Source: Paraspadella gotoi
Taxonomy: Eukaryota; Chaetognatha
Direction: 5' to 3'
Assembly: GCA_051294375.1 (NCBI GenBank)
Contig: CM119263.1
Location: 1,228,510 to 1,292,509, forward strand
Length of the DNA stretch: 64,000 bases
Part shown: piece after piece, positions 46,354 through 58,450 of the stretch
How the letters are laid out: each line of letters begins with the position of its first letter
Position numbering within the stretch: the first letter of the stretch is position 1
Program-made: the position numbers and the translations under genes
The notes under the pieces: model-generated
What the model was told of the DNA's origin: nothing
Database searches by the model: none
Seen by the model: the letters and a program-made list of their open reading frames with translations, nothing else

Positions 46354-46368
46354 AGATAAGGGGGCTCC

Positions 46369-46990
46369 NNNNNNNNNNNNNNNNNNNNNNNNNNNNNNNN
46401 NNNNNNNNNNNNNNNNNNNNNNNNNNNNNNNNNNNNNNNNNNNNNNNNNNNNNNNNNNNNNNNNNNNNNNNNNNNNNNNNNNNNNNNNNNNNNNNNNNNN
46501 NNNNNNNNNNNNNNNNNNNNNNNNNNNNNNNNNNNNNNNNNNNNNNNNNNNNNNNNNNNNNNNNNNNNNNNNNNNNNNNNNNNNNNNNNNNNNNNNNNNN
46601 NNNNNNNNNNNNNNNNNNNNNNNNNNNNNNNNNNNNNNNNNNNNNNNNNNNNNNNNNNNNNNNNNNNNNNNNNNNNNNNNNNNNNNNNNNNNNNNNNNNN
46701 NNNNNNNNNNNNNNNNNNNNNNNNNNNNNNNNNNNNNNNNNNNNNNNNNNNNNNNNNNNNNNNNNNNNNNNNNNNNNNNNNNNNNNNNNNNNNNNNNNNN
46801 NNNNNNNNNNNNNNNNNNNNNNNNNNNNNNNNNNNNNNNNNNNNNNNNNNNNNNNNNNNNNNNNNNNNNNNNNNNNNNNNNNNNNNNNNNNNNNNNNNNN
46901 NNNNNNNNNNNNNNNNNNNNNNNNNNNNNNNNNNNNNNNNNNNNNNNNNNNNNNNNNNNNNNNNNNNNNNNNNNNNNNNNNNNNNNNNNN
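46369..46990. other. Assembly gap (622 N)
   Basis: Separates forward segment A from segment B. Confidence 0.9.
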
Positions 46991-47307
46991 AAGGAAGTAT
47001 TAAGAAGAGAGAGAGAAAAGATAAAGTAAAGAGAGAAAAGAAATTCATGAGGAGGGGAAACAAAGAGAGATTAAAGAGAAAGAATAAAATAAGAGAAGAT
47101 AAGACGTGAAATATAATATAATATAATTTAATATAATATAATTTAGTATAATATAATATATTAAGACGTGAAATATAATTAGAAATGGAATAAAGAAATA
47201 AAAAGGCAAAAGAGGAATTAGGAAGAAAGGAAAATGAATTTTAATGTATATCATGAATATTAAAAAAAAAAAAAAAAAACACACAATGGGGAAAAGTGGT
47301 CATTTAA

Positions 47308-47550
47308 TTGTGTAAAAAAGCTGAAAAGATCGATCGTGATAATAAGACAATGATGTCAAGGGTCAGCAATAATGTCAACGAGATTGCATTGCATTTCGAA
47401 ACTCATTCTCGTCTTCAGGATGGCGTCCATCGGCTGATGAAGATGTCGAAGTTCGAGGTCTTTGCCAATCGGGGCAACGATGTGGGCCTCTCCATTGTGG
47501 CGATGAACATGAGAGTGTGGGTGGCCACTGGTTGGTTGAAAGAGTCATGA
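47308..47550 (+). CDS. Candidate terminal exon of an unrecognised protein
   Basis: The frame reads NNVNEIALHFETHSRLQDGV, HRLMKMSKFEVFANRGNDVG, LSIVAMNMRVWVATGW and LKES before TGA. A likely acceptor is AAGGGTCAG at 47357-47365. The composition is natural and not repetitive. The copy at 54645-54905 shares the core FETHSRLQDGV and MKMSKFEVF, but indels alter the rest and give an 86-codon ATG frame with a different end. No domain recognised. Confidence 0.45.
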   Translation: MCKKAEKIDRDNKTMMSRVSNNVNEIALHFETHSRLQDGVHRLMKMSKFEVFANRGNDVGLSIVAMNMRVWVATGWLKES

Positions 47551-47792
47551 AGATTTGTTTTTAAAATATGGCTTAAAAAAGCGATTTATTCAACCGTAGA
47601 TCGTGAGGGGCGGAAAAGGTTCGACTTGAATCAGGGATTTTGAAATGTGAATAACTTTTTAAAATGTTAAATTTTAGTTAATTATAAAAAATATATGATT
47701 TTTTCAAAGTGCCTTTTTTCTACAATTGAAATTGTTTATAAAAAGAATATGAAGCTTCAAGGTAATTTGGGAGATAACAAACTTAACATTAA

Positions 47793-47920
47793 GAGAGTCT
47801 TGACTGAAAGCTCGCTGGGTCCTGCTTAGTGATGCTATGCTAATCTTGTAATGAGGCTGAAGGCCTTAACGTACCATTTCATTTTCATAGCCTGACAGCC
47901 TGTCCAAGGTGTCCATAGTC
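47793..47920 (+). repeat. Dispersed short element, 5' part
   Basis: GAGAGTCTTGACTGAAAGC, GGGTCCTGCT, GAGGCTGAAGGCCTTAACG and GCCTGTCCAAGG match the first half of 26741-26905. Segment B' has it at 55157-55290. Confidence 0.5.
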
Positions 47921-47989
47921 AGTAAAAAAGATATTTCATACATTATATATATTTATATATTCTGTAATTCGTAATTAAATGTTGCAAAA

Positions 47990-48680
47990 TGTGGGGAAGG
48001 AGGAAAAGGAGGAAGAGGAGGAGGTGAGAGAGGAAAGAAAAGAGGAAGGATAAGCGGAGGAGGAAGAGGCGAGGGAGTGGGAGTGGGAGTGGGAGGAGGC
48101 CGTTGCTGACGTGAAGCTGGAGACTGAAGAGGAACAAGAGTTGGGGTGGAGGAAGAAGGAGGAAAATAGTGGAGGAAGAAAAGAAAAGAGGACGAAGGGG
48201 AAGAGGGTAGAGGAAGATGGGGAGGAAAGAAAAGGAGGAAAGGAGTGGGGGAAGAAAAGAAAATAAGACGAAGGGNNNNNNNNNNNNNNNNNNNNNNNNN
48301 GAGGAGGTGGAGGAAGAAGGGAGGAAATAAAAGAAGAGGATAAGAGTGGAGGAAGAAAAGAAAAGAGGACGGAAGGGAGGAGGGTGGAGGAAAGAAGGGG
48401 GGAAAGAAAAGAAGAAGGAAAAAAGTGGAGGAGAAAAGAAAAAAGGACGAAGGGGAGGAGGGTAGAGAAAGATGGGAGGTGAAAGAAAAGAAGAAGGATA
48501 AGAGTGGGAGGAAGAAAAGGAAAAGAGGACGAAGGGGGAGGTGGAGGAAAGAAGGAGGAAAGAAAAGAAGAAGGAAAAGAGTGGAGGAAGAAAAGAAAAG
48601 AGGCGAAGGGGAGGAGGGAGAGAAAAGATGGGGAGGAAAGAAAAGAAGACCAGGGGATGGAGGTCAGATCAAGGAAGAAA
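47990..48680 (+). repeat. Purine minisatellite (GGAGGAAGAAAAGAAAAGAGG)
   Basis: Units of about 60-70 bp made of GGAGGAAGAAAAG, AAGAGGACGAAGGGGAGG and GTGGAGGAAG. Lys/Glu/Arg/Gly frames here are artefacts. Counterpart 55340-56010. Confidence 0.9.
48276..48300. other. 25-N assembly gap
   Basis: B' reads straight across the same point (GACGAAGGG|GAGGAGGTGG at 55630), so nothing is missing. Confidence 0.9.
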
Positions 48681-48714
48681 AGAAGTGGTTGAATGGAAAA
48701 TCTGTTCTCTGTCA

Positions 48715-48792
48715 GAATTCGAAGCAGAAGTTTCGTTTTTAGTTCCGGTTTAATTCTGCGGGGGAGTTAAACGCTTTTCTCGCTCTGCCGTT
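48715..48792 (+). promoter_or_regulatory. Conserved 75-bp block before (CT)n, seen three times
   Basis: GAAGCAGAAGTT...TTAGTTCCGGTTTAATTCTG and CGGGGGAGTTAAACGC, followed by a CT tract, occurs here, at 56045-56122 and at 51308-51387. The third copy stands without the rest of segment B. It could be a promoter with a pyrimidine initiator or simply repeat border sequence. Confidence 0.35.
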
Positions 48793-48806
48793 TCTCTCTC
48801 TCTTCT

Positions 48807-48843
<37 letters not shown>

Positions 48844-48862
48844 CTCTATCTCTCTTTCTCTC

Positions 48863-48916
<54 letters not shown>

Positions 48917-48920
48917 TCTC
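48793..48920 (+). repeat. (CT)n microsatellite
   Basis: Interrupted CT run; identical copy at 56123-56250. Confidence 0.95.
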
Positions 48921-49374
48921 TCACCATATCTAAATTTCTCCGACCCAATTCACTATTCATTCCACTATCTTCACTCACACACAAATCCCGCCTTCACCTC
49001 AACCTCACCTCACACCTCTCACAAATTCAACGACCCTCCAACAAACTTTTCACAATTTTTTTTTCACCCGCCTTCCCACCTGTGACTCGTGTCTCTTCCA
49101 ACTTTAAAAATTAAACAACTCGGGCACGATGGCGGCAAGGTTGCGCTTGGAGTTCTTTAGGTGCGCGTTCCAGTCTGATTGAAAACGAGGCAGAAAAATT
49201 AAATAGGGGAAAAGCTGGAAAAGAAATTGCCAGACTTTTTTTTAATAAGATTTTAGGGAAAATTAGAATTCAAGAAAATCAAAATATTTGAATGAGCAAA
49301 ATTTTAATTGGCAAAATTCTAATGGCAAGTCAATAACAAAAACGAAATTTAATCATTATTGAGAAAGTAAATTT

Positions 49375-49683
49375 ATGTTCACCGGACTGTCGCCGGTCTT
49401 GGCAAAGGGGGAACTTTTTAAAAACTAATAACAACTTTAACGACGACGAAAAACCGACGCCACAACCTGAAATAAAGTTCCCTTCTCTAACTTTTCACGA
49501 AGGACGAGCTTCTGCCGCCGCCGCCGCCGCCGCCGCGCCGCCGCCTTCCCTTTTAAAATTGGAGGCGGAAAGTTTTTGGGTTCGGGAGGCGACGGAGGCG
49601 ACTAACGGCGGCGTGGAGAATTTATCGGAGACGGCCTTTGATGGCATTTGCGGCGCGTTGAAGCTCGTCGCGAAACGAGAAAG
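49375..49683 (+). CDS. Candidate first coding exon with poly-Ala
   Basis: ATG at 49375 begins MFTGLSPVLAKGELFKN. One extra base in an A/T homopolymer (about 49420) breaks the frame, after which it reads FNDDEKPTPQPEI, FPSLTFHEGRAS, a short poly-Ala/Pro run, then LLKLEAESFWVREATEATNG, GVENLSETAFDGICGALKLV and AKRE, ending at the donor AAAG|GTGAAT (49684). Copy B' supports the shorter homopolymer there and so the joined frame, although B' has other errors. About 100 residues, well balanced after the Ala run. I do not recognise the family. Confidence 0.5.
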
Positions 49684-50069
49684 GTGAATTTTTGGAAAAA
49701 GAAACGAATGCCAGATGCGAACGAGAATTCGGGGATTGGAGTGAGGGAAGGAAAAAGTTAAAGAAGGCAGGAAAATATACACGATAAAGAGGAAATAAGG
49801 AAGGTCAGTCAGATATCTCTACAAATTTTTTAAATGGATAACTTTTCAAATCTTGTTTAGAGACATTACTCTCTCTTCCCCTCAGTTCGATCCTGTGGTC
49901 GCTCTAAGCTTGAGTTCCATTTTAATTTATTTAATTAATTCAACAGTATAGTACCGATTACTATATATTTGGTTAGATGATTTATTCGCTATTTTTACAT
50001 GGAGGGGTTCGTAAAGTCGGCGACAGTATTAATCGTGAATGACAATTAGAAACCTTATGCAAACAGGTA

Positions 50070-50340
50070 AGAATCAGTCCGTCCATAGTCCGTCCTCCGT
50101 CGGTTCCGTCGCATCAGTCAGTCCATTCAGTCCGTACATCAGTCCGTCCGTTGGCTCAGTTCCGTCCATCAGTCCTCCCTGCGTCAGTCGTTCATCGTAC
50201 GATCCATCAGTACGTTCTCAATAAGTCCGTGCATCTGTCCGTCTCTTCGTCCGTCCGTGAATCAGTCTGTGCCTCAGTCGTTTCGTTCATCGTCCGTGAT
50301 CAAGTACGATCACGATCCAATCTGTCCGTCCTTCTTTCAA
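50070..50340 (+). repeat. Minisatellite (CAGTCCGTCCAT)n
   Basis: Irregular 4- and 8-base units of GTCC/CATCAGTC. It starts next to a donor-like CAG|GTAAGAATC. Counterpart 57395-57655. Ser/Val frames are artefacts. Confidence 0.9.
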
Positions 50341-50539
50341 AAGAGTCATTTAATCAAAAGCTTTCAACTTCAAAACGTTAACCATTCTCCCCTTTTCTTT
50401 ATCTCCTCGAGATTTAGACCAAAAAGAGATAAAAAACAAAAGATCAAAATCCATTTTGCGCCGAATTTCTTTCCGAAGGAAAAGGGTAAGAAAAAAATAA
50501 AGGAATAAAGGGAAATCAAAGGCGAAAGTGAGGGGAGAA

Positions 50540-51160
50540 TAAGATTAGATGAGATTAGTGGAGGATGGATTGAGATTTTAGATGAGATTAGGGTAAGAGG
50601 GGTGAGATTAGATGAATTGAAACGAGATTAGATGAGAATGAATTAGATTAGACTGAAATTAGGTGAGAATAAAGAATATTAGATGTGATTAGATGAGATT
50701 TAGGTGAAATGGATTGAGATTAGATAGGTGAGGTGGATTAAGATTAGATGATAATTACCTGAGATTTGAATGAGATTTGATGAGATAAGGGGAGGATTGG
50801 ATAGATTAGATAAGATGAGCATGGAAATTAGATGAGATTAATGAGAGGATGGATGAGATTAGATGAGATTTACATGATGATTAGGTGTGGATAGATTAGA
50901 CTAGATGAGATTACATGAGATAGAGATGAGTTGAATGAGATTAGGGCCGAGGATGGATTAGATTATGATTATTGAGCTGAAGATTAGGTGAGAATGGATT
51001 AGATTAGATGAGATTAGTGAGGATAGATTAGAATAGTTTGAGATTTGTTGAGATTTGGACATAGACATTAATTGGATTGAGATAAGATGAGATTAGAGAT
51101 TAAATTATGGATGATAATGGGAGAGATTTGCTTAAGATTTGGGATGACATTTATGGTGTC
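50540..51160 (+). repeat. Minisatellite (GATTAGATGA)n
   Basis: GAGATTAGATGAGATTAGGG and GAGGATGGATTAGATTAGAT units over more than 600 bp. Counterpart 57855-58450, which is more regular. Confidence 0.92.
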
Positions 51161-51387
51161 AGGATGTTGTGAGATCGAGATTTATGATATTGGATCATAT
51201 CGGCCGAGATTGTCGCGATAAGATTGCATGTTATTGATCCCATAAGAAATTTGGATGACCGAAGAAATGGGAGTTAACGTAATTTCGCTGATCTTCCTTC
51301 TTTTCGAAGCAGAAGTTGTTTTAGTTCCGGTTTAATTCTGCGGGGGAGTTAAACGCTTTCTCGCTCGCCGTTTCTCTCTCTCTCTCT

Positions 51388-51412
51388 NNNNNNNNNNNNN
51401 NNNNNNNNNNNN
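51388..51412. other. 25-N assembly gap at the A-inverted junction
   Basis: A CT tract enters from the left and a GA tract leaves to the right, so the strand sense of the repeat flips at this gap. Confidence 0.9.
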
Positions 51413-51428
51413 GAGAAGAGAGAGAGAG

Positions 51429-51461
<33 letters not shown>

Positions 51462-53022
51462 AGAAGATAAGGGGGCTCCCAAAATGGAAGATTTACCGTT
51501 GCTCGCTCGTATACAATCAAAGAATCGCAGCATCCGTGGCGCGTATCTCCGTGGAAACACTTCAGAGACCCATCCCATTAGCAACCGCGCTACAATGACG
51601 GGTTGTTTATCAAAAAAACGTAGTTTGTCCGGACTAAAATGGTCATAAAGGCAAAAATCGCCTCTAGAGAAAATGTGTACGAAGAGATAAATAATGTTGG
51701 GGGCGAGCTATAAACAGAAAGGAATTGGAAGTAATAGTCAGATGTAACAAACATAAAACGTAAAGGCAAATAGTGTGGTGCGAGTTATAATAGTGAGCGA
51801 TTTAATTAACTTTTTTTACGACGTAAAATGAATAATCATTACGACCTGTTCGATAAAATCTAACGCATAACAAACCGACGCCACTCGCCTAGCGGCGCCT
51901 TTATCAAGCCTCGTTTCGAATTCAAACACGGATCCCTAAGCAAAACAACGAACAATCGTCGTCGACACCAGACAGAATGTAGCTAGGAACGAAAGAGAAA
52001 ACGAGGAAGAGGAAGAGGAAGAAGAAAATGATCAAACAAGAAAAACAATTAAAATGAGCCAAAGAACACAAGAATCAAAGTATAAAACGTCTAGTAGGAT
52101 TTCAGCAAAGATTATACTTTCCGTTCAATTCTCTTACCCAGCACCTCTGACAGAATTTAAAATATTTGATTCATTACTGTAATGATAGTAAAGCGATGCG
52201 TTTGTCTCTCAGTAGCCGGACCAACATCAGAGTCCCTAATGAGAGTTTCGGACGTGGACGTCGTCGAGAGGCCATTGTAGTTATATTGAAGTTTTGAACT
52301 ATTTTAGAAAATAAAACGCAGAAACAATTAGAGATTGGTTATGGGTTAAAAAAGATTAAATGAATATTATGGTTAAAATTAAGGTTTAGGAATAAGGGAA
52401 CAGAACTGGGGCGCGTTGGGGAAAAGAGACCCTTTATAAAAGGTTAACTTCGTGATTGTAAATAATTGTAGGATGAGAGAGGCGACAGACTTTTTGTACC
52501 GTTTGGAGAGAGAGCAAGGCTTAAGCCGCATAAGTCGGTCCGTTGAGAAGTTGGCTAAGATCCTTGGCTGTTCTTCAGCTCATTAATAATGCGTTTTGAA
52601 ACAGGCGCCGCCTGAATCTGGGACAGTCGCTGGAACAGGGCTGGAAAACGGCGCGAATCAGGCGCTTGGAACAGGTTGAAATAGAGAATTTTCGAGTGGA
52701 AATTTCAAAGGTCATTTTAGAGAGAATTTTCGTTCCGGGCCTCGACTAAGCATTATGTCCCGACGGTGACCCTTGTGTGGTAAAAAATTGTTTTTCGTTA
52801 TTTTTTTTTAAAAGTTTTTGCGTTAAATTAAAAAAATGTTTAATATAGATTTTAAATTTGTGTTTTAAGGATAATCTGTTATATAGCAAAATAGAACTAA
52901 AAAATTTACTCATCTGGTCGTCGTCAATCGTCGTCGTTCCATACGGTCGTTTCGTAACAACGAAAGTCCAAGGGAAACCGTAAGTAATGGTGGTTGAAAA
53001 TTCGCTCGCCGCCGCCGCCGCC

Positions 53023-53053
<31 letters not shown>

Positions 53054-54140
53054 GCCGCCCGCTTGCGACGACGACGACGACGACACGACGACGCTAATGC
53101 AGCTTTTTCCTCACCGATTCTCTCCGGGCGCGAGGAAGGGTGGCAGTCGGTGGAGGGAGGAGGGAGAGGGGGGCAGAAGGTTGAGGGGAAATGAGAGGTG
53201 AATAAAATGGACTGTTGCAAGAGTAAAAAAAGCAAAGAAGAAGAAGAAGAAGAAGTAGAAAGAAAGAAGAAGAAGAAGAAGATAAGAAGAACGAAGAAGC
53301 ACGCTGTTTCAATTTATTCGAAACGTAAAAGGAGAAAATCATCCATCTAGAGATTTTTTCGAGAACGCAATGATGGAATTTCACGATTTTTCTGAAAATA
53401 ATTTTTTTTTGTTGCGACCGCGAGTAGAACGCGTCGGTCGATTAGTAATATCTGTCTGTCTATCCTACTTACGTTAAACGCTCATAATTGAGACACTGCA
53501 TCAATTAATTCGATATTTTAAGATAAATTAAACATGAGACCTTTATGTGCTTATCATATCGTATCATATTTTGTTATAGTGACATATTTTACAAAATAGA
53601 TTTTGTATTATATTTGCTTGTTTCAATTAAAACCTTGCCGGATAAGTGACCAACCGTAAAATGTTTGAAGCACTTTATTCATGATATAATTAACTTATGT
53701 CAATGTATCACCTTAGAAATACAGGTGATTAAAAGTCAACCGCGGTGCAATCACAATGGAATTTCCCTTCTTCTTTTTCTTATCTCTGGATCCTCGGCGT
53801 CAATCATCGTAGGCGTCGACTTTTTCGTCGTTATCGTCTTTTATTGTCAGTCATCGTCGTCGTCGTCGTCGTCGTCAATCGTCGTCCATCGTTGTGTTCG
53901 TTCCTCGTTTCTGACTCGTTTGCATAATTTAATTGCACATCGGTAGCGAAAACGGAAAAAATATTCGTTTCCAACGGACAACATTTTTTTCGCAAGGGTT
54001 GTGTTCGCATGGAAAACTTAAATAAATATGTGGGTGTCATCGTTGTGCTTAATTTAGTCAATATCAGTATTTTCAAAGATAATTATTTAGGTCGTAATCT
54101 GATTTTGAGAGAGAGAGAGAGAGAGAGAAGAGAGACGAGA

Positions 54141-54194
<54 letters not shown>

Positions 54195-54244
54195 CAGAGA
54201 GAGAGAGAGGGAGAGAGAGGGGAGAGATAGGGGGAGAGTGAGAG

Positions 54245-54282
<38 letters not shown>

Positions 54283-54300
54283 AGAGAGAGAGAGAGAGAG
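51413..54300 (-). repeat. Duplicated segment A, inverted copy
   Basis: Reverse complement of 43452-46368, from the Arg-rich exon near 51510-51590 to GACCTAAATAA-type sequence near 54085, bounded by GA tracts on both sides (51413-51468 and 54106-54300). Confidence 0.88.
52138..52275 (-). pseudogene. Inverted copy of the 45515 exon, frame-broken
   Basis: ATGGCCTCTCGA start and TGG|GTAAGA donor are kept, length 138 instead of 141, with several indels. Confidence 0.5.
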
Positions 54301-54644
54301 AAGAGAGGAAGAGGGAGAAGCAAGAGGAGGGGGGGAGGAAGGAAGGGGGAGAATGAAGTAGAAGAGAGAGTGAGAGAAAAGATAAAGAAGAGAGAAAAGA
54401 AATTCATGAGGAGGGGAAACAAAGAGAGATTAAAGAGAAAGAATAAAAATAGAGAAGATTAAGACGTGAAATATAATATAATATAATTTAATATAATTAA
54501 TTTAGTAATAATATTAATATATTAAGAGTGAAATATAATTAGGAAATGGAATAAAGAATAAAAGGCCAAAGAGGAATTAGGAAAGAAAGAAATGAATTTT
54601 AATTATATCTATGAATATTAAAAAAAAAAAAAAAAAAACACACA

Positions 54645-54905
54645 ATGGGGAAAAGTGGTTCATTTAATTGTGAAAAAAAGCTGAAAAGATTCGATCGTGA
54701 TAATAAGGACAATGATGTCAAGGGTCAGCATAATGTGCAACGAGATTGGCATTGCATTTTCGAAACTCATTCTCGTCTGCAGGATGGCGTCCAATCGGCT
54801 GGGATGAAGATGTCGAAGTTCGAGGTCTTTTGCCAATCGGGCCGATGTGTCCTCTCCATTTGTGGCGCATGCAACATGGAGTGTGGGTGGCCACTGGTTG
54901 GTTGA
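54645..54905 (+). pseudogene. Second copy of the 47308 exon, altered frame
   Basis: An ATG frame of 86 codons starts MGKSGSFNCEKKLKRF and keeps FETHSRLQDGV and MKMSKFEVF, but indels replace the end by a Cys-rich sequence ending GWPLVG. Which copy is the true protein is open. Confidence 0.35.
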
Positions 54906-56136
54906 AAGAGTCATAGGATTTGTTTTAAAATATGGCTTAAAAAGCGATTATTCAACCGTAGATCGTGAGGGGCGGGGAAAGGTTCGACTTGAATCAGGGA
55001 TTTTGAAATGTGAATAACTTTTTAAAAATGTTAAATTTTAGTAATTATAAAAAATATGATTTTTTCAAAGTGCCTTTTTTCTACAATTGAAAATTGGTTC
55101 TATAAAAGGGAATATGAAGCTTCAAGGTAATTTGGGAGATACAAAGCTTAACATTAAGAGAGTCTTGACTGAAAGCCGCTGGGTCCTGCTAGTGTGCTAT
55201 GCTAATCTTGTATGAGGCTGAAGGCCCTAACGTGCCATTTCATTTCATAGGCCTGACAGCCCCAAGGTGTCCATAGGTCAGTAAAAGATATTTCATACAT
55301 TATATATATTATATATTCTGTAATTCGTATTAAATGTTGCAAAATGGAGGGAAGGAGGAAAGGAGGAGAGGAGGATGGTGAGAGAGGAAGAAAAGAGGAA
55401 TGGATAAGCGAGAGGAAGAGGCGAGGAGTGGGAGTGGGAGTGGGAGGAGGCCGTTGCTGCACGTTGAAGCTGGAGACTGAAGGGAAAAGAGTTGGGGGTG
55501 GAGGAAGAAGGAGGAAAATAGTTGGAGGAAGAAAAGAAAAGAGGACGAAGGGGAAGAGGGTAGGGGAAAAGATTGGGGAGGAAAAGAAAAGGAGGAAAGG
55601 AGTGGGGAAGAAAAGAAAATAGACGAAGGGGAGGAGGTGGAGGAAGAAGGGAGGAAATAAAAGAAGAGGATAAGAGTGGAGGAAGAAAAGAAAAGAGGAC
55701 GGAAGGGAGGAGGGTGGAGGAAAGAAGGGGGGAAAGAAAAGAAGAAGGAAAAAAGTGGAGGAGAAAAGAAAAAAGGACGAAGGGGAGGAGGGTAGAGAAA
55801 GATGGGAGGTGAAAGAAAAGAAGAAGGATAAGAGTGGGAGGAAGAAAAGGAAAAGAGGACGAAGGGGGAGGTGGAGGAAAGAAGGAGGAAAGAAAAGAAG
55901 AAGGAAAAGAGTGGAGGAAGAAAAGAAAAGAGGCGAAGGGGAGGAGGGAGAGAAAAGATGGGGAGGAAAGAAAAGAAGACCAGGGGATGGAGGTCAGATC
56001 AAGGAAGAAAAGAAGTGGTTGAATGGAAAATCTGTTCTCTGTCAGAATTCGAAGCAGAAGTTTCGTTTTTAGTTCCGGTTTAATTCTGCGGGGGAGTTAA
56101 ACGCTTTTCTCGCTCTGCCGTTTCTCTCTCTCTTCT

Positions 56137-56173
<37 letters not shown>

Positions 56174-56192
56174 CTCTATCTCTCTTTCTCTC

Positions 56193-56246
<54 letters not shown>

Positions 56247-56696
56247 TCTCTCACCATATCTAAATTTCTCCGACCCAATTCACTATTCATTCCACTATCT
56301 TCACTCACACACAAATCCCGCCTCCGCCTCACCTCAACCTCACCTCACACCTCTCACAAATTCAACGACCCTCTCACAAACTTTCACAATTTTTTTTTCA
56401 CCCGCCTTCGCCACCTGTGACTCGTGTCTCTTCCAACTAAAAATTAAACAACTCGGGCACGATGGCGGCAAGGTGCGCTTTGGTTCTTTAGGTTGCGCGT
56501 TCCAGTCTGATTGAAAACGAGGCAGAAAAATTAATAGGGGAAAAGCTGGAAAGAAATGCAGACTTTTTTTAAATAAGATTTAGGGAAAATTTAGAATCAG
56601 AAAATCAAAATATTTGAATGAGCAAAATTTTAATGGCAAAATTCTAATGGCAAGTCAATAACAAAACGAAATTTAATTCATAATTAAGAAAGTAAA

Positions 56697-56839
56697 TTTG
56701 TTCACCGACTGTCGCCGGTCTTGGCAAAAGGGGGAAACTTTTAAAAACAATAACAACTTTAACGACGACGAAAAACCGACGCCACAACCTGAAATAACAA
56801 GTTTCCCTTCTCTTAACTTTTCACGAAGGACGAGCTTCT

Positions 56840-56872
<33 letters not shown>

Positions 56873-57005
56873 TTCCCTTTTAAAATTGGAGGCGGAAGTT
56901 TTGGGTTCGGGAGGCGACGGAGGCGACGTAACGGCGGCGTGGAGATTTATCGGTGACGGCTTTGATGGCATTTGCGGTTGAACGCTCGTCCGCGAAACGA
57001 GAAAG
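56697..57005 (+). pseudogene. Second copy of the 49375 exon, frame-broken
   Basis: The ATG is lost (TTTGTTCACCGACTG) and several indels fall in the second half. The middle (NNNFNDDEKPTPQPEI) is open. Confidence 0.5.
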
Positions 57006-57394
57006 TGAATTTGGAAAAAGGGAAAACGAATGCCAGATGCGAACGAGGGAAGTTCGGGGATTGGGAGTGAGGAAGGAAAAAAGTTAAAGAAGGCAGGAAA
57101 ATTACAGATAAAGAGGAAATAAGGAAGGTCAGTCAGATATCTCTACAAATTTTTTAAATGGATAACTTTTCAAATACTTGTTTAGAGAACATACTCTCCT
57201 CTTCCCTCAGTCGATCCTGTGTCGCTCTAAGCTTGAGTTCCATTTTAATTTAATTTAATTAATCAACAGGTATAGATACCGATTACTATATATTTGGTTA
57301 GATAGATTTATTCGCTATTTTTACATAGAGGGGTCGTAAAGTCGGCGACAGGTATTAATCGTGAATGACAATTAAGAAACCTATGCAACAGGTA

Positions 57395-57655
57395 AGAATC
57401 AGTCCGTCCATTAGTCCGTCCCTCCGTCGGTCCGTGCATCAGTCAGTCCATCAGTCCGTACATCAGTCCGTCCGTGCCTCAGTCCGTCCATCAGTCCGTC
57501 CCTCCGTCAGTCCGTTCATCAGTACGTCCATCAGTACGTTCGTCAATAAGTCCGTGCATCTGTCCGTCTCTTCGTCCGTCCGTGAATCAGTCTGTGCCTC
57601 AGTCCGTTCGTTCATCAGTCCGTGCATCAGTCCGTCCGTCCATCTGTCCGTCCTT
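57395..57655 (+). repeat. Minisatellite (CAGTCCGTCCAT)n, copy 2
   Basis: Counterpart of 50070-50340, more regular. Confidence 0.9.
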
Positions 57656-57854
57656 CTCTTCAAAAGGTCATTTATCAAAAGCTTCCAACTCAAAACGTTA
57701 ACCATTCTCCCCTTTTCTTTTCTCCTCGAGATTTCAGACAAAAAGAGATAAAAACAAAAGATAAAAAAATCCATTTTGCGCCGAATTTCTTTCCGAGGAT
57801 AAAAGGGAAGAAAAATAAAAGGGAATAAAAGGGAAATCAAAGGCGAAGTGGGGG

Positions 57855-58450
57855 AGGAATAAGATTAGATGAGATTAGGGGAGGATGGATGAGATTAGAT
57901 GAGATTAGGGTAAGAGGGGTGAGATTAGATGATATTGAAACGAGATTAGATGAGAATGAATTAGATTAGATGAAATTAGGTGAGAATAAAAATATTAGAT
58001 GTGATTAGATGAGATTAGGTGAAAATGGATTAGATTAGATTAGGTGAGGATGGATTAGATTAGATGAAATTACCTGAGATTGAGATGAGATTTGATGAGA
58101 TAAGGGGAGGATGGATGAGATTAGATAAGATTGAGATGAAATTAGATGAGATTAAGAGAGGATGGATGAGATTAGATGAGATTTACATGAGATTAGGTGT
58201 GGATAGATTAGACTAGATGAGATTACATGAGATAGAGATGAGATTGAATGAGATTAGGGGAGGATGGATTAGATTAGATGAGATTGAGCTGAGATTAGGT
58301 GAGAATGGATTAGATTAGATGAGATTAGGTGAGGATGGTTAGATTAGATGTGATTAGACGAGATTGGTTGAGATTTGTTGAGATTTGGAATAGACATTAG
58401 ATTGGATGAGATAAGATGAGATTAGAGATTAAATTATGGATGAGAATGGG
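57855..58450 (+). repeat. Minisatellite (GATTAGATGA)n, copy 2
   Basis: Counterpart of 50540-51160. Confidence 0.92.

Larger units (their letters stand above)
43452..46368 (+). repeat. Duplicated segment A, forward copy
   Basis: Bounded by (CT)n at 43452-43707 and (GA)n at 46308-46350. Its reverse complement is at 51413-54300. Contents: (ACG)n at 43915-43960, (TTC)n at 44500-44565, a GC-rich block at 44700-44800, a 12-bp repeat at 45111 and exons at 45515 and 46200. Confidence 0.88.
46991..51308 (+). repeat. Duplicated segment B, copy 1
   Basis: Direct repeat of 54360-58612 with many 1-2 base indels, except for 693 identical bases at 48301-48993. Confidence 0.9.

Noticed and set aside
50039-50381. 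Ser/Val-rich secreted protein frames
   Set aside because: They follow the GTCCGTCCATCA minisatellite and are open in several frames in both copies.
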